64,000 bases of DNA from Ignavibacteria bacterium (GCA_025612375.1 JAAXKN010000019.1:21099-85098); one strand, 5' to 3'. Positions 36,911-46,513 are shown, counted from the first letter of the stretch. The notes: generated by a model not told the origin, from the sequence alone. Made by a program: numbers and translations.

Positions 36911-38737
36911 TTAATAATGGTTCGGATTCTGTTTGTTCCTCTGGTCGTTAAGCTGGCTGTTCAGGTTTAGTGCCGCACTAATGAGCCCGAGGTGTGTAAA
37001 TGCCTGCGGAAAATTCCCAAGGTGCTCCGCCTGAAAGCCCAGCTGTTCGGCATAAAGCCCGAGGTGGTTGGCGTAGCCTATCATCTTTTCAAAATAAAGC
37101 CTTGCCTTCTGAAGGTCACCCGCCCTCGAGAGGCATTCGATGTACCAGAATGTGCACATGGAAAACGTCCCTTCCCCGCTTTTAAGCCCGTCCGGGGCGG
37201 CTTCTGTATGCCTGTAGCGGAAGACGAGTGAATCTGAAACGAGTTCCTTTTCAATTTCCTTCAGCGTGGAAAGCCACATCGGATCCTTGGAGCTTATAAA
37301 TCTCATAAGAGGCATGAGCAGTGCCGCGGCGTCAACCGTATCGGCGCCCTTGTACTGCACAAAAGCTTTCAGCTTGTCGCTCCAGAAATCTGTAAAAATG
37401 CTGTTGAATATCTTGTCCCTTTCCTCCACCCAGCGCCCGGACAAGGGAAAAGACCTCATGCGGGCCAGTTTTATCGCGCGGTCGAAGGCAACCCAGCACA
37501 TGAGCCTGGAATAAAGGAAATGCCTCTTGCCTCCCCTGACCTCCCAGATCCCCTCGTCCTTCTTCTGCCAGTTGTCAGAGAGCCAGTTGATCTGACTGAC
37601 CAGGTCGTTCCAGAAATTGTATGATATCGGCTCGCCGTACTTGTTGAAAAGGTACACTGAATCCATGAGCTCGCCGTAAATATCAAGCTGCACCTGCTTA
37701 TATGCGTTGTTGCCGATTCTGACGGGGGAGGACTTTTTGTATCCTACCAGGTTATGAAGTATCTTTTCATCCGGCGTGTTTTCACCCGCAATTGTATGCA
37801 TGAGGCCCAGGTAGCCCGCGTTGCCGATGTCCTGGCACTCCTTTTCAACCCACTTCATAAATGCGCCGGCTTCCTTGGTGTAACCCAGGTTGATCAGTGT
37901 GTATATCGTAAATGAGGCATCACGTATCCACGTGTAGCGGTAGTCCCAGTTCCTTTCACCCCCGATTGCCTCCGGCAGGCTGAATGTGGGCGAGGCAACA
38001 AGAGAACCGTAGCGGCAGCTCGTCATGAGCTTCAAAACCAGCGTGGAACGGTTGACAATTTCCTGCCATCGCCCCGTATATTTGGATTCGGCAATCCAGT
38101 CCTTCCAGTAGTTCATTGTCTCATAAAGGTTTTCTGTAATGAACTGCCCTAAGTCGCCTATCTCTATGGCCCCTTTTCTAACAAACTGCAGTATGAAATC
38201 GGCAGTCTCTCCCGTCCTGAGCGTAAATTGGGCATGCCCGTCGCCGTTTTGAATTTTCATCGGGACAGTGCTTAAAAGCCTGAGGACCGTATTATCCTCC
38301 CCCTGGCTTCGGAAGACTATGGTGTTCTTGCTTATTTCTGCCTTGTGCTCAGATCGGGCGTAGTTAAACCTCGGGCTGCATTTCATTGTAAACGACAGCT
38401 CCCCTCTTACCGCGGTTACTCTCCTTATGAGGATATGCCCCTTGAAGAGCTCTTCTATGGGCATGAAGTCCGTAATCTCACCAACGCCGTCAAAAGACAA
38501 AAAACGGGTCAGAAGGACATTGGTATCGGGTATGTAAAGCTGCTTGTTTTTTACGTTGTCCAGCTGGGGATTTATGGAAAAACTTCCTCCTTTTTCGGCA
38601 TCCAGCATGGCCGCAAATACGCTCGGGGAATCAAAGTCAGGAAAGCACATAAAATCAATTGAGCCGTTAAGTCCAACCAGGGCAACTGTATTTAGGTCTC
38701 CAATGATCCCATAGTTTTCAATCGGTTGATAATTCAT
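36911..38737 (-). CDS. GH15 glucoamylase/trehalase-like protein, cytoplasmic
   Basis: About 608 residues from ATG 38737, which has an AAAGGA box upstream; the open frame runs 7 codons further. It has no signal peptide. The N-terminal domain starts with the family hallmark NYGIIGDLNTVALVGLNGSIDFMCFP. The (alpha/alpha)6 barrel holds NWDYRYTWIRDASF, the acid motif EGTFSMCTFW and the base motif GLYAEQLG, followed by FTHLGLISAA. Bacterial relatives act as glucoamylases, glucodextranases or trehalases. Its neighbours, a glucose dehydrogenase and a membrane glycosyltransferase, favour turnover of an internal gluco-oligosaccharide or trehalose. Confidence 0.85.
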   Translation of the reverse strand: MNYQPIENYGIIGDLNTVALVGLNGSIDFMCFPDFDSPSVFAAMLDAEKGGSFSINPQLDNVKNKQLYIPDTNVLLTRFLSFDGVGEITDFMPIEELFKGHILIRRVTAVRGELSFTMKCSPRFNYARSEHKAEISKNTIVFRSQGEDNTVLRLLSTVPMKIQNGDGHAQFTLRTGETADFILQFVRKGAIEIGDLGQFITENLYETMNYWKDWIAESKYTGRWQEIVNRSTLVLKLMTSCRYGSLVASPTFSLPEAIGGERNWDYRYTWIRDASFTIYTLINLGYTKEAGAFMKWVEKECQDIGNAGYLGLMHTIAGENTPDEKILHNLVGYKKSSPVRIGNNAYKQVQLDIYGELMDSVYLFNKYGEPISYNFWNDLVSQINWLSDNWQKKDEGIWEVRGGKRHFLYSRLMCWVAFDRAIKLARMRSFPLSGRWVEERDKIFNSIFTDFWSDKLKAFVQYKGADTVDAAALLMPLMRFISSKDPMWLSTLKEIEKELVSDSLVFRYRHTEAAPDGLKSGEGTFSMCTFWYIECLSRAGDLQKARLYFEKMIGYANHLGLYAEQLGFQAEHLGNFPQAFTHLGLISAALNLNSQLNDQRNKQNPNHY

Positions 38738-38765
38738 AATCACATTATCCTTTAACACCTGTTAC

Positions 38766-39794
38766 TCAGTTCTTTTCAGTCTTCCTGTTCCCTTCCAGAA
38801 GTTTTACCTTAATCGGGCCCTTAATATGGTAGCTCCTGCTTTTCTTTTTCAACGAGTTTGCAAACGATGGATGCCCTCCCGGCCTGAGCAGCCAGAACAG
38901 GGTTTTATAATGGCAAAGTATCCTCTCCATAAGCCAGGCCGGTGCGGCAAATGAAAGCCTGAGAGGAAAGAACCTCCGGCCGCCTCTGAAGCACCCGAGA
39001 AATGCAATCGTAACGGCACTTATTATCACTGCCGCACAATAAAATAAAAATGCTCGCGTTCCGAAGAAGAACTGCAGCAGAATACCCATGGGAATTAAAA
39101 GCAGAAATATGCATGGCCTGAGGCTGAAGCTGAAATTTTTATACGTCTCCCTGAAGCACTTCATGCACCATTCATTGAACGGCGGAGAGTTCTTTTGAAT
39201 GAGAAAGTCGAGCGCAAAGCAGACTTTCGCCTGGTGCATGATGAACTGCCTCGTAATGTCTTCTGTCTGATCGAAAGCCTTGTCCTTACGGCTGCAGAAC
39301 TTGTGGAATGTGGAACTTAAAAATCCAATGGTCTCAGGAGAGTCCCCTCCGGGGAAAATGGTACGGTTGATGAGTATTCCGGCAGATTCAACCTGGCTCC
39401 ACCAGTTGAGGGGAAAAAGGTAGTTCTGCGGGCGTACAAGCTCAAAATGCTCCAGAAGCTCGCACATACGGAGAACGTCATCCGGCGTATACCTGACTTT
39501 TTCCGAGGCGGCTATAATTTTCTGGCCGCCCGCAAGGGCCGCTCCCGTATAAATGCTGTTTACATAAGTGCTCGCAGAGCGATACCTGGAATCTATTTTG
39601 ACGTGCCTGCAGAGGTTGAACCATGCACCCTCGTGAGCGGCATAGACTTCAAGCGGCGAACCGTCCACAACTATTACATCGCATCCGGCAGAGTTAAGCA
39701 GGGCCAGGTAATCGGAAATTTCCTGTATATCAGCTCCCTGGGGAACTGCCCTCTGAATGGTGAAAATATAAGTGCAATGCTTTCTCTGCCCCAT
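38766..39794 (-). CDS. Membrane glycosyltransferase, GT2-like
   Basis: 342 residues. The N-terminal half resembles a GT-A nucleotide-sugar domain (AGCDVIVVDGSP, then VRYTPDDVLRMCELLEHFELVRPQNYL), but without a textbook DxD. Two or three hydrophobic segments (about 225-265 and nearby) anchor the C-terminal half, followed by a basic tail. It is the first gene of the operon with GH15 and glucose dehydrogenase; the gap to GH15 is about 28 bp. The acceptor and donor cannot be told. Family assignment is by pattern and is moderate. Confidence 0.6.
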   Translation of the reverse strand: MGQRKHCTYIFTIQRAVPQGADIQEISDYLALLNSAGCDVIVVDGSPLEVYAAHEGAWFNLCRHVKIDSRYRSASTYVNSIYTGAALAGGQKIIAASEKVRYTPDDVLRMCELLEHFELVRPQNYLFPLNWWSQVESAGILINRTIFPGGDSPETIGFLSSTFHKFCSRKDKAFDQTEDITRQFIMHQAKVCFALDFLIQKNSPPFNEWCMKCFRETYKNFSFSLRPCIFLLLIPMGILLQFFFGTRAFLFYCAAVIISAVTIAFLGCFRGGRRFFPLRLSFAAPAWLMERILCHYKTLFWLLRPGGHPSFANSLKKKSRSYHIKGPIKVKLLEGNRKTEKN

Positions 39795-40006
39795 ATAAAA
39801 CCCGCCAGAAGCCTTTATAATGTCGTAATATCAATACCCATATAATTATATAATAGTAAATTCAGCTATTTCGGCAAGTCATACAAAATTACAGTGCTCC
39901 AAAGCAACAGCCTGTTTTGAAATTTTCCATGGAAGAGGCCGCCTATTTGAATTGTAATTAACTGAAATTATTGAAAATATAGATTAACAAACTTTTAAGG
40001 TGCAAT

Positions 40007-40195
40007 ATGAAAGCAGAAAACATAAAAGAAAAAGCTTTAAGGCAGTTCCTCCAGGTGCCGGAGCCGCCCGAACCGGGGCCCGAGCCGCAGCCAGAGCCCG
40101 AGCCGCCGGCGCCTGAGACTATACCCGATCCCTCTCCATACCCCGAACCCGGCCCTAACCCGGGTCCTGAGCCATCTCCCAATCCTCAGGCATAA
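40007..40195 (+). CDS. Small proline/glutamate-rich protein
   Basis: A 62-residue frame with an AAGGTG box 6 nt before its ATG. The first 17 residues (MKAENIKEKALRQFLQV) could form a charged helix. The rest is a low-complexity P-E-P/P-G-P tract (PEPPEPGPEPQPEPEPPAPE and similar). No signal peptide, no known family. The tract resembles TonB-type linkers or surface spacers. Codon use is GC-richer than its neighbours because of proline and glycine codons. It could be a real small protein or a remnant; the opposite strand also reads open as a Gly-rich frame, a mirror artefact. Confidence 0.45.
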   Translation: MKAENIKEKALRQFLQVPEPPEPGPEPQPEPEPPAPETIPDPSPYPEPGPNPGPEPSPNPQA

Positions 40196-40262
40196 ATAGC
40201 CGGGTAAAACTTGGGCCTAAGGCAGGGAATAAATTTTTTCCGGATATTTCTGAAAAAAGCAC

Positions 40263-40291
40263 TTGACATATTCAAGCTTTCAGATTATTTT
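40263..40291 (+). promoter_or_regulatory. Sigma70-type promoter overlapped by operator 1
   Basis: TTGACA (40263-40268), a 17-bp spacer and TATTTT (40286-40291). The predicted start at about 40298 abuts operator 1, so a bound repressor would block initiation. Confidence 0.6.
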
Positions 40292-40298
40292 GACATCA

Positions 40299-40324
40299 GG
40301 GTTGCACAAACGTTTGTGCAACCC
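40299..40324. promoter_or_regulatory. LacI-family operator O1
   Basis: A perfect 26-bp palindrome with core GCACAAACGTTTGTGC and central CG, the hallmark of LacI/PurR-family sites. It is the stronger of two sites upstream of the regulator gene. Confidence 0.85.
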
Positions 40325-40345
40325 CGGTAATTTACCGGTTTTATG
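40324..40345 (+). terminator. Small hairpin with T-run between the operators
   Basis: CCGGTAA (40324-40330) and TTACCGG (40332-40338), followed by TTTTATGTTTG. Only 7 bp, with an impossibly tight full-length tip, so effectively 6 bp. It would make transcripts from the O1 promoter very short if it terminates. Confidence 0.3.
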
Positions 40346-40539
40346 TTTGTTCTTCATACTGTGGCTGAAGAAAGCAGCATTCGTAAATGGACGGAAGTAA
40401 AGGCTCTTTTTATATCCTGAAAACGTTAAAAACCTTTGTTTTTGCCGAAAAAAGGCTTTCTTGAGCAATTTCCCCCTCTTTTAATGTTAATTTGAGAAAT
40501 TTGATTCTGAATAATTGCTGAGGACTTGACTGATCTGAA

Positions 40540-40561
40540 TTTGCACAAACGTTTGTGCAAA
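40540..40561. promoter_or_regulatory. LacI-family operator O2
   Basis: A perfect 22-bp palindrome with the same core GCACAAACGTTTGTGC. It lies just after a TTGACT (40526-40531) -35-like box and 62 bp before the regulator ATG, suggesting autorepression, possibly with looping to O1. Confidence 0.85.
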
Positions 40562-40623
40562 ACCCGTTTGAAAGTAATTTCTGGAAGATTTTTTCAACAT
40601 AATTTAATTGAGAGCTGCCTATA

Positions 40624-41646
40624 ATGCTTGTTACATTGAATGACATTGCGCTGAAATCGGGCGTTTCTATTACTACTGTCTCCCGTGTCCTTAATAATAA
40701 ACACGAGAAATACCGCATCAGTACGGAAACCAAGAAAAATGTGCTCAAAGCAGCCAAGGACCTCAAATACCGCCCAAATGAACTCGCTCGCGGGCTCAGA
40801 CTTAAAAAAACCCATACCGTAGGACTAGTGGTACCCGACATTTCAAACCCCTTCTTTGCTTACATCACTCACACGATCCAATCCTATATGTACCAGTTGG
40901 GCTACAGTCTTATTATATGTGTTACTAATGAAAATATTGAAACCGAAATCAGGCAGATAGACCTCCTGAGAAGCAAGGGCGTCGATGGCTATATCATCAT
41001 GCCCGTTGGCCAGAAGGCAGATCATCTGCAGGAACTCTTAAGTTATAATAAACCTCTTGTTCTTCTTGACCGCTGCCTTGAAGATATGAACGCTAACGCA
41101 GTGGTCGTGGATAACTATGCCGGAGCTTATAAGGCTACTGAACATTTAATTGAGAACGGACACAGGCGTATTGCCATTGTCCAGGGCTTGCTGAATACCT
41201 ATACAAATAACGCACGCCTGAATGGATACAAGGATGCCCTTAAGGACCATAATATACCCATTCAGGAACGCTACATTGTGGGTAACGACTTCAGGAAGGA
41301 AAACGGATACATTGAGACTAAACTGCTCTTAAGTTTAACCGATCCCCCGTCTGCAATATTCACGACGAGCGACCTGATTACTTTAGGAGCAATGCAGGCG
41401 ATCTTCGAAGAAAAATGCACAATCCCCGACGACATTTCTATAGTTGCCTTCGACGATATCGACTTTGCCCCTTACCTGGTCTCCCCGCTTACGGTTATCA
41501 GACAGCCCAAGGAACTCATGGGTGAAGTAGCTGTCAAACTCCTTAACGAGGAGATGAAAGCAAAAGGCAAAAAAGATAAAAAGAGAATCGTGCTGATGCC
41601 GGAACTGGTTGTCAGAAAATCAGTGCGTAATATCCTGAGTAATTGA
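40624..41646 (+). CDS. LacI-family transcriptional regulator
   Basis: 340 residues: helix-turn-helix at about 4-25 (LNDIALKSGVSITTVSRVLN), hinge helix ELARGLRLKKT and a periplasmic-binding-protein-like effector domain (VGLVVPDISNPFFAYI to FDDIDFAPYLVSPLTVIRQP). It should bind palindromes with a central CG; two such sites precede it, so it is probably autoregulated. Effector: a sugar or sugar phosphate, unknown. The ABC importer operon begins 302 bp downstream, but I see no matching operator directly before it. Confidence 0.93.
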   Translation: MLVTLNDIALKSGVSITTVSRVLNNKHEKYRISTETKKNVLKAAKDLKYRPNELARGLRLKKTHTVGLVVPDISNPFFAYITHTIQSYMYQLGYSLIICVTNENIETEIRQIDLLRSKGVDGYIIMPVGQKADHLQELLSYNKPLVLLDRCLEDMNANAVVVDNYAGAYKATEHLIENGHRRIAIVQGLLNTYTNNARLNGYKDALKDHNIPIQERYIVGNDFRKENGYIETKLLLSLTDPPSAIFTTSDLITLGAMQAIFEEKCTIPDDISIVAFDDIDFAPYLVSPLTVIRQPKELMGEVAVKLLNEEMKAKGKKDKKRIVLMPELVVRKSVRNILSN

Positions 41647-41948
<302 letters not shown>

Positions 41949-43271
41949 TTGAAAGCAGTATTAAAAAAGATTGTTCTCTTAACAATCGCATCATTATTAT
42001 TCTTCAGCTGCGGAAATAAACAGCAGCAATCCTCAGGCAAGACTGTCGTGGTTTTCTGGCACAGCTTTGTCTCCTCCACCGTCCCCGCCCTGAACGAACT
42101 GATTGCACGCTTCGAAAAAGAACATCCCAATATTGAAATAAAAGCCCAGTATGTGCCAACGGGCGACGCTCTCATCCAGAAGCTCGTTACAGCCATACAG
42201 AGCAAAAGCGCTCCCGATATCTCCTGGATACATTCCGACTTTATGGAGGACCTCGTAAAGGCCGATGCAATCTATAAGATCCGGGACTTCAGCGAGGGCA
42301 AAAACGGCATCTCAAAAGAGGATATGGCCGACATATATCCTTCTTTACTGCAGTATGCATCCTGGCGCGGTACACTCTACAGCATGCCCATGGAAGCCAC
42401 CAACCTGGCGCTCCTTTATAACAAGGATATGTTCCAAAAGGCCGGCTTGGATCCGAACCACCCTCCCAGGGACTGGAATGAGCTCCACGAATACGCAAAG
42501 AAACTTACACTTGATATAAATGGCGACGGTAAAAACGACCAGACCGGCATGTTCCTGCCTGTTTATCCTGCCGCGGGACCCTTAAGCGCCTGGATGGTTT
42601 GGCAGTGGCTTCCTTACCTATGGCAGGCAGGCGGAGACGTTATTACAAACGATCAGTCAAAAGTTCTTTATAATGACCCCGCGGGAGTGCAGGCACTTAA
42701 ACTCTGGCAGGACATGTACAATGAACTCCACCTCAGCACTTTTACATCAGACTACGACGTTGCCTTTGCCTCAAGACACCTGGCCATGGCAATGGACGGC
42801 CCCTGGAACCTTCCCCGTTATAACGATATTCTTAAAAACCTTAACTGGGCTTTTGCACCGCTTCCTGCGGGTCCCAACAAGCAGGCAACAATTGTAGGCG
42901 GCGAATACCTCGCAATCTTCAAACAGAGCCAGCATCCCGATGCAGCCTGGGAATTTGTCAAGTGGATGACTAAGCCTGAGGTGCAGGCCTTCTGGGCCAT
43001 GAAGTCAGGTTACCTCCCGATCAGGCACGCGGTAAAGAACGTACCTGAATTCCAGGAATACCTGAATAAAAATCCAAACTTTAAGGTTTTCGTAGACCAG
43101 ATGGAAGTCGGCGTGGCCCAGAAATCTATAGATTACGGCGGCCTCCAGATCACGCGCCACATCGCAGAGGCAATTGAAAAATCCACCGTCGGGAAAATGG
43201 ACGTCAAAAAGGCTCTCGATGAGTCGGCGGATAAATCAAACAGGCTCTTAAGCTCGTATTCGAAAAAGTAA
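41949..43271 (+). CDS. Sugar ABC transporter substrate-binding lipoprotein
   Basis: 440 residues of solute-binding family 1. The signal ends at the lipobox LLFFSC, so Cys21 is lipidated. Family features: VVFWHSFVSSTVPALNELI, SAPDISWIHSDFMEDL, MAMDGPWNLPRY and WEFVKWMTKPEVQAFWA. It should deliver an oligosaccharide to the two permeases encoded next. It starts at TTG 41949 after an AGAAGGGG box. It differs from the tethered family member at 15226, which lacks permeases. Confidence 0.9.
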   Translation: MKAVLKKIVLLTIASLLFFSCGNKQQQSSGKTVVVFWHSFVSSTVPALNELIARFEKEHPNIEIKAQYVPTGDALIQKLVTAIQSKSAPDISWIHSDFMEDLVKADAIYKIRDFSEGKNGISKEDMADIYPSLLQYASWRGTLYSMPMEATNLALLYNKDMFQKAGLDPNHPPRDWNELHEYAKKLTLDINGDGKNDQTGMFLPVYPAAGPLSAWMVWQWLPYLWQAGGDVITNDQSKVLYNDPAGVQALKLWQDMYNELHLSTFTSDYDVAFASRHLAMAMDGPWNLPRYNDILKNLNWAFAPLPAGPNKQATIVGGEYLAIFKQSQHPDAAWEFVKWMTKPEVQAFWAMKSGYLPIRHAVKNVPEFQEYLNKNPNFKVFVDQMEVGVAQKSIDYGGLQITRHIAEAIEKSTVGKMDVKKALDESADKSNRLLSSYSKK

Positions 43272-43325
43272 GAGCCGGAAAAAATAAGAGCAGAAACAGG
43301 ATAGAGCAGAAAGAGAATAAGCAGT

Positions 43326-44306
43326 ATGAATGAAACAGAAACCCTATTAAAAAAAGAGCCTTCGCCTGAGGCCGGTATGCCGGGTAAAAACAACAAGGCC
43401 GGAGATAAATTAAAAAAGAAGGGAAGAACGCCGTACAAAAAAGGTGACGGAATGAGTGCCCTGCTGTTTTTATCCCCCACACTCGTTGTATTTTCAACCT
43501 TTATACTGTTCCCTGTCATCTTCTCCTTTTACCTCAGCTTCCAGAAGTGGAACATGTTCTCAAGCGAAACAACTTTCGTTGGGCTCGATAACTATATACG
43601 CATGTTTCAGAGCGAGGAATTCTGGCAGGTGCTTAAAAATACGGCAATATACACCTTTGGTACAATTCCCCTCAATATGGGCTTTTCACTCATGGTAGCC
43701 TATGCTTTGAATAAGAAGGTTATAGGAAAGAAGTTTCTCCGCACCGCCTTCTTTGCTCCTGTAATTATATCCCCCGTTGCCGCCGCCGTTATATGGAGAT
43801 GGCTCTATGACCCGAACTTCGGCCTCATCAACTGGTTTATCGGCCTTTTCGGCATAAGCCCAATTAACTGGCTTAACGACCCTACGGCTGCAATGTTCGC
43901 TCTTATTATTATGGGTGTATGGAAGACTTTCGGCTACAATATGGTGCTTTTCTCGGCAGGGCTTCAGGGTATACCTGAAACCTATTATGAGGCTGCCCTA
44001 ATTGACGGCGCGGGCAAATGGACAAGATTCTGGAAAATTACAATTCCTCTTCTGAGCCCCACAACATTTTTTATCATGGTAATGTCCATGATAGGAAGTT
44101 TCCAGGTCTTCGACATTGTTTACGTACTTACTTCAGGCGGCCCCCTGGGCTCCACAAAAGTGCTCGTATTCTATGTTTATGAGCATGCATTTAAATTCTT
44201 TGAAATGGGCTACGCCTCGGCAGTTTCGTACGTGCTCTTTGCAATTCTGTTCATTTTTACGATGCTTCAAATGAAATACATGAAATCTAAAGTTTTAGGG
44301 AATTAA
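43326..44306 (+). CDS. Sugar ABC transporter permease, MalF/UgpA type
   Basis: 326 residues with six predicted transmembrane helices and the EAA loop EAALIDGAGKWTRFWKITIPLL, which docks the ATPase. It has an unusually long, lysine-rich cytoplasmic N-terminus of about 40 residues. It lies 54 bp after the binding-protein gene and 2 bp before its partner permease. No ATPase gene is present, so a shared MsmK/UgpC-type ATPase elsewhere is expected. Confidence 0.92.
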   Translation: MNETETLLKKEPSPEAGMPGKNNKAGDKLKKKGRTPYKKGDGMSALLFLSPTLVVFSTFILFPVIFSFYLSFQKWNMFSSETTFVGLDNYIRMFQSEEFWQVLKNTAIYTFGTIPLNMGFSLMVAYALNKKVIGKKFLRTAFFAPVIISPVAAAVIWRWLYDPNFGLINWFIGLFGISPINWLNDPTAAMFALIIMGVWKTFGYNMVLFSAGLQGIPETYYEAALIDGAGKWTRFWKITIPLLSPTTFFIMVMSMIGSFQVFDIVYVLTSGGPLGSTKVLVFYVYEHAFKFFEMGYASAVSYVLFAILFIFTMLQMKYMKSKVLGN

Positions 44307-44308
44307 CC

Positions 44309-45154
44309 ATGCCGGGCAAAGGATTAAAAAGAACCGTTAAAATTTCAAAAGGAATTGTATTCCATCTGGTAATTTACGCTCTGGCCCTGGTCACGCTGGC
44401 GCCTTTTATCTGGATGGTATTAACATCGCTTAAGGATATGAATGAAATTTATGTCTATCCTCCAAAGTGGCTTCCCGAGAAGTTCCGTTTTGAAAACTAT
44501 AAGAATGCCTTTGAGGCGGCCCCGTTCGGGCGCTATTACATAAACAGCATAATTGTCTCGCTGTCTGTAACTTTCGGCCAGCTCATTACCTGCTCGATGG
44601 CTGCATTTGCATTTGCAAGGCTCCGCTTCAGGGGAAGCAACATTTTGTTCTACATCTTCCTGGGCACCATGATGATACCTTACAACGTCACCATGATACC
44701 AAGCTTCATGATGCTCTACTGGCTCGGATGGATCGATTCCTTTAAGGCTTTAATTGTCCCCGGCCTGGCAAGCGCATTCGGAACGTTCCTCTTAAGGCAG
44801 TTTTTTATGACAATTCCAAAGGAGCTTGAAGAGGCGGCCTACATAGACGGAGCCAGCCGTTTCAGCGTGCTTTGGAGAATAATTATTCCTCTTTCAAAGC
44901 CCGCACTTGCAACTCTTGCAATATTTACATTCATGGGCGCATTCAACGACTTTATCTGGTCACTCATCGTCCTCAACTCCGACGAAATGCGCACAGTACA
45001 GCTGGGGCTGGCCATTTTCCGCGACAGATATCTCACGCAGTGGGATCTTTTAATGGCGGGGTCTGTAACGGCAGTGCTTCCAATACTGCTGGTGTTCTTC
45101 TTTGCGCAGAAATACTTCATACAGGGCATTACCTTATCAGGACTTAAAGAGTAG
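44309..45154 (+). CDS. Sugar ABC transporter permease, MalG/UgpE type
   Basis: 281 residues, six helices, with the EAA motif EEAAYIDGASRFSVLWRIIIPL and the typical C-terminus FIQGITLSGLKE. It forms the heterodimeric channel with the preceding MalF-like protein. The 2-bp gap indicates translational coupling. Confidence 0.93.
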   Translation: MPGKGLKRTVKISKGIVFHLVIYALALVTLAPFIWMVLTSLKDMNEIYVYPPKWLPEKFRFENYKNAFEAAPFGRYYINSIIVSLSVTFGQLITCSMAAFAFARLRFRGSNILFYIFLGTMMIPYNVTMIPSFMMLYWLGWIDSFKALIVPGLASAFGTFLLRQFFMTIPKELEEAAYIDGASRFSVLWRIIIPLSKPALATLAIFTFMGAFNDFIWSLIVLNSDEMRTVQLGLAIFRDRYLTQWDLLMAGSVTAVLPILLVFFFAQKYFIQGITLSGLKE

Positions 45155-45166
45155 AGGGTTATTAAA

Positions 45167-46513
45167 GTGAAAAAGGCTTTAGCTTTTATTTGTCTTTTCA
45201 TCCCGTCTCTGGCCTTAACGGCGCAGACAGCGGACATTCCTGCTGTAAGCCGGGGAAACCTGCAGTTTTACGTGGATCATGCGGGCTTTCGGGGAAAGGA
45301 AGGAAAAACCTACGAGGAGTTTTACCTCATGGTGCAGGCCGACCAGCTGACATATAAAAAAGAGGCGGATAAGCAGCTCGGCACCTTTAAGACAACTTTT
45401 AAGCTTTCAGACGGGAGCAGTAACATAGTCTCAGAACGCCAGTGGATGACTGACGTTGTACAGAAAAAAGATTCAGCCAACCTGAAAATTATGGCGGCAT
45501 ACGACCAGTGGCAGGTGCCTCAGCTTCAGCCCGGGGACTACAATGCTGAAGTGACGGTTGAAGATGCAAACGGCTCAAACAGCGCTCATATCTCTTTTCC
45601 CTTTAATGTCCCTTCAATATCAGTTGATAAATTCACTGCAAGCCAGATTGAGTTTGTCTCGGCAATCGAAGAAACACCGCTAAATAAAACGTTCCTAAAG
45701 AACAACAGGTCAATTGTCCCTAGTCCTTCAAGACGCTACGGAATACTAAGCCCTATTCTTTATACCTACTATGAGCTTTATAATATCCCATCTGAGGCCG
45801 GAAGAATTCTTTGGATCAGTTATTCAATCCGAAATAGCGAAAAAACGGTCAAGACTTTCCCTCTCATGGGAATTAAAAGAGGAGGAAACTCTGCCGTAAT
45901 TACACACGGCATTACTGTCTCCGGCGTCCCGAGCGGCGTCTACGACCTGCAGGTTCAGGTTAAGGATTCCCTGACAGGCAGTGAAATAACATTTTCCAGG
46001 AAGTTCGAGGTCATTCAGGCTGATTATGCCCGGCAGCAGCGCCCTTCACTTTCCGAAGATGAAGCCGAACTCTTCGGCCGCATACTTCAGTATGTCGCTA
46101 CACCATCCCAGTATAACATTTATAAAGGACTGGACCTCAGGGGTAAGGCGCAGTTTATTATCCAATACTGGCACCAGCAGGACCCGACACCCGAAACAAA
46201 GGCAAACGAAATTCTTAAAAGCATACAGCAGAGATATAACTACGCAAACAACAGTTTTACCTGGGGAAAGCAGGAAGGCTGGAAGAGCGACAGGGGCAGG
46301 GTACTCATAAAATACGGATCCCCGGACGAAATAGAACACCATAATTTTGAAACGAATACTCTTCCCTACGAGATCTGGATCTATAATCAGAAAAAAACTT
46401 ACGTCTTTGTTTTTGCAGATTTGCGCTCCAACGGCAACTATACTCTTATCCATTCCGACATGGAAGGAGAAGTGCATAACCAGCTCTGGATGGAGCAGAT
46501 TAGAAAACTGTAA
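45167..46513 (+). CDS. GWxTD-domain exported protein
   Basis: 448 residues with a Sec signal (LAFICLFIPSLALTAQ). The C-terminal third carries the GWxTD-type motif (QEGWKSDRGRVLIKYGSPDEIEH), a domain of unknown function widespread in Bacteroidota, Ignavibacteria and Acidobacteria. The N-terminal part is beta-rich. The start is GTG 45167, preceded by AGAGGG and only 12 bp after the permease gene, so it belongs to the importer operon. Its role in sugar uptake is not known. Confidence 0.8.
   Translation: MKKALAFICLFIPSLALTAQTADIPAVSRGNLQFYVDHAGFRGKEGKTYEEFYLMVQADQLTYKKEADKQLGTFKTTFKLSDGSSNIVSERQWMTDVVQKKDSANLKIMAAYDQWQVPQLQPGDYNAEVTVEDANGSNSAHISFPFNVPSISVDKFTASQIEFVSAIEETPLNKTFLKNNRSIVPSPSRRYGILSPILYTYYELYNIPSEAGRILWISYSIRNSEKTVKTFPLMGIKRGGNSAVITHGITVSGVPSGVYDLQVQVKDSLTGSEITFSRKFEVIQADYARQQRPSLSEDEAELFGRILQYVATPSQYNIYKGLDLRGKAQFIIQYWHQQDPTPETKANEILKSIQQRYNYANNSFTWGKQEGWKSDRGRVLIKYGSPDEIEHHNFETNTLPYEIWIYNQKKTYVFVFADLRSNGNYTLIHSDMEGEVHNQLWMEQIRKL

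Larger units (their letters stand above)
40196..40623. other. Regulatory intergenic region (428 bp) upstream of the LacI-family gene
   Basis: No credible gene. It contains a sigma70-like promoter, two LacI-type operators 239 bp apart and a small hairpin with a T-run between them. Confidence 0.7.

Noticed and set aside
39958..40182. Gly/Ser-rich minus-strand frame
   Set aside because: It mirrors the proline-rich frame on the other strand, has no ribosome-binding site and looks compositional.
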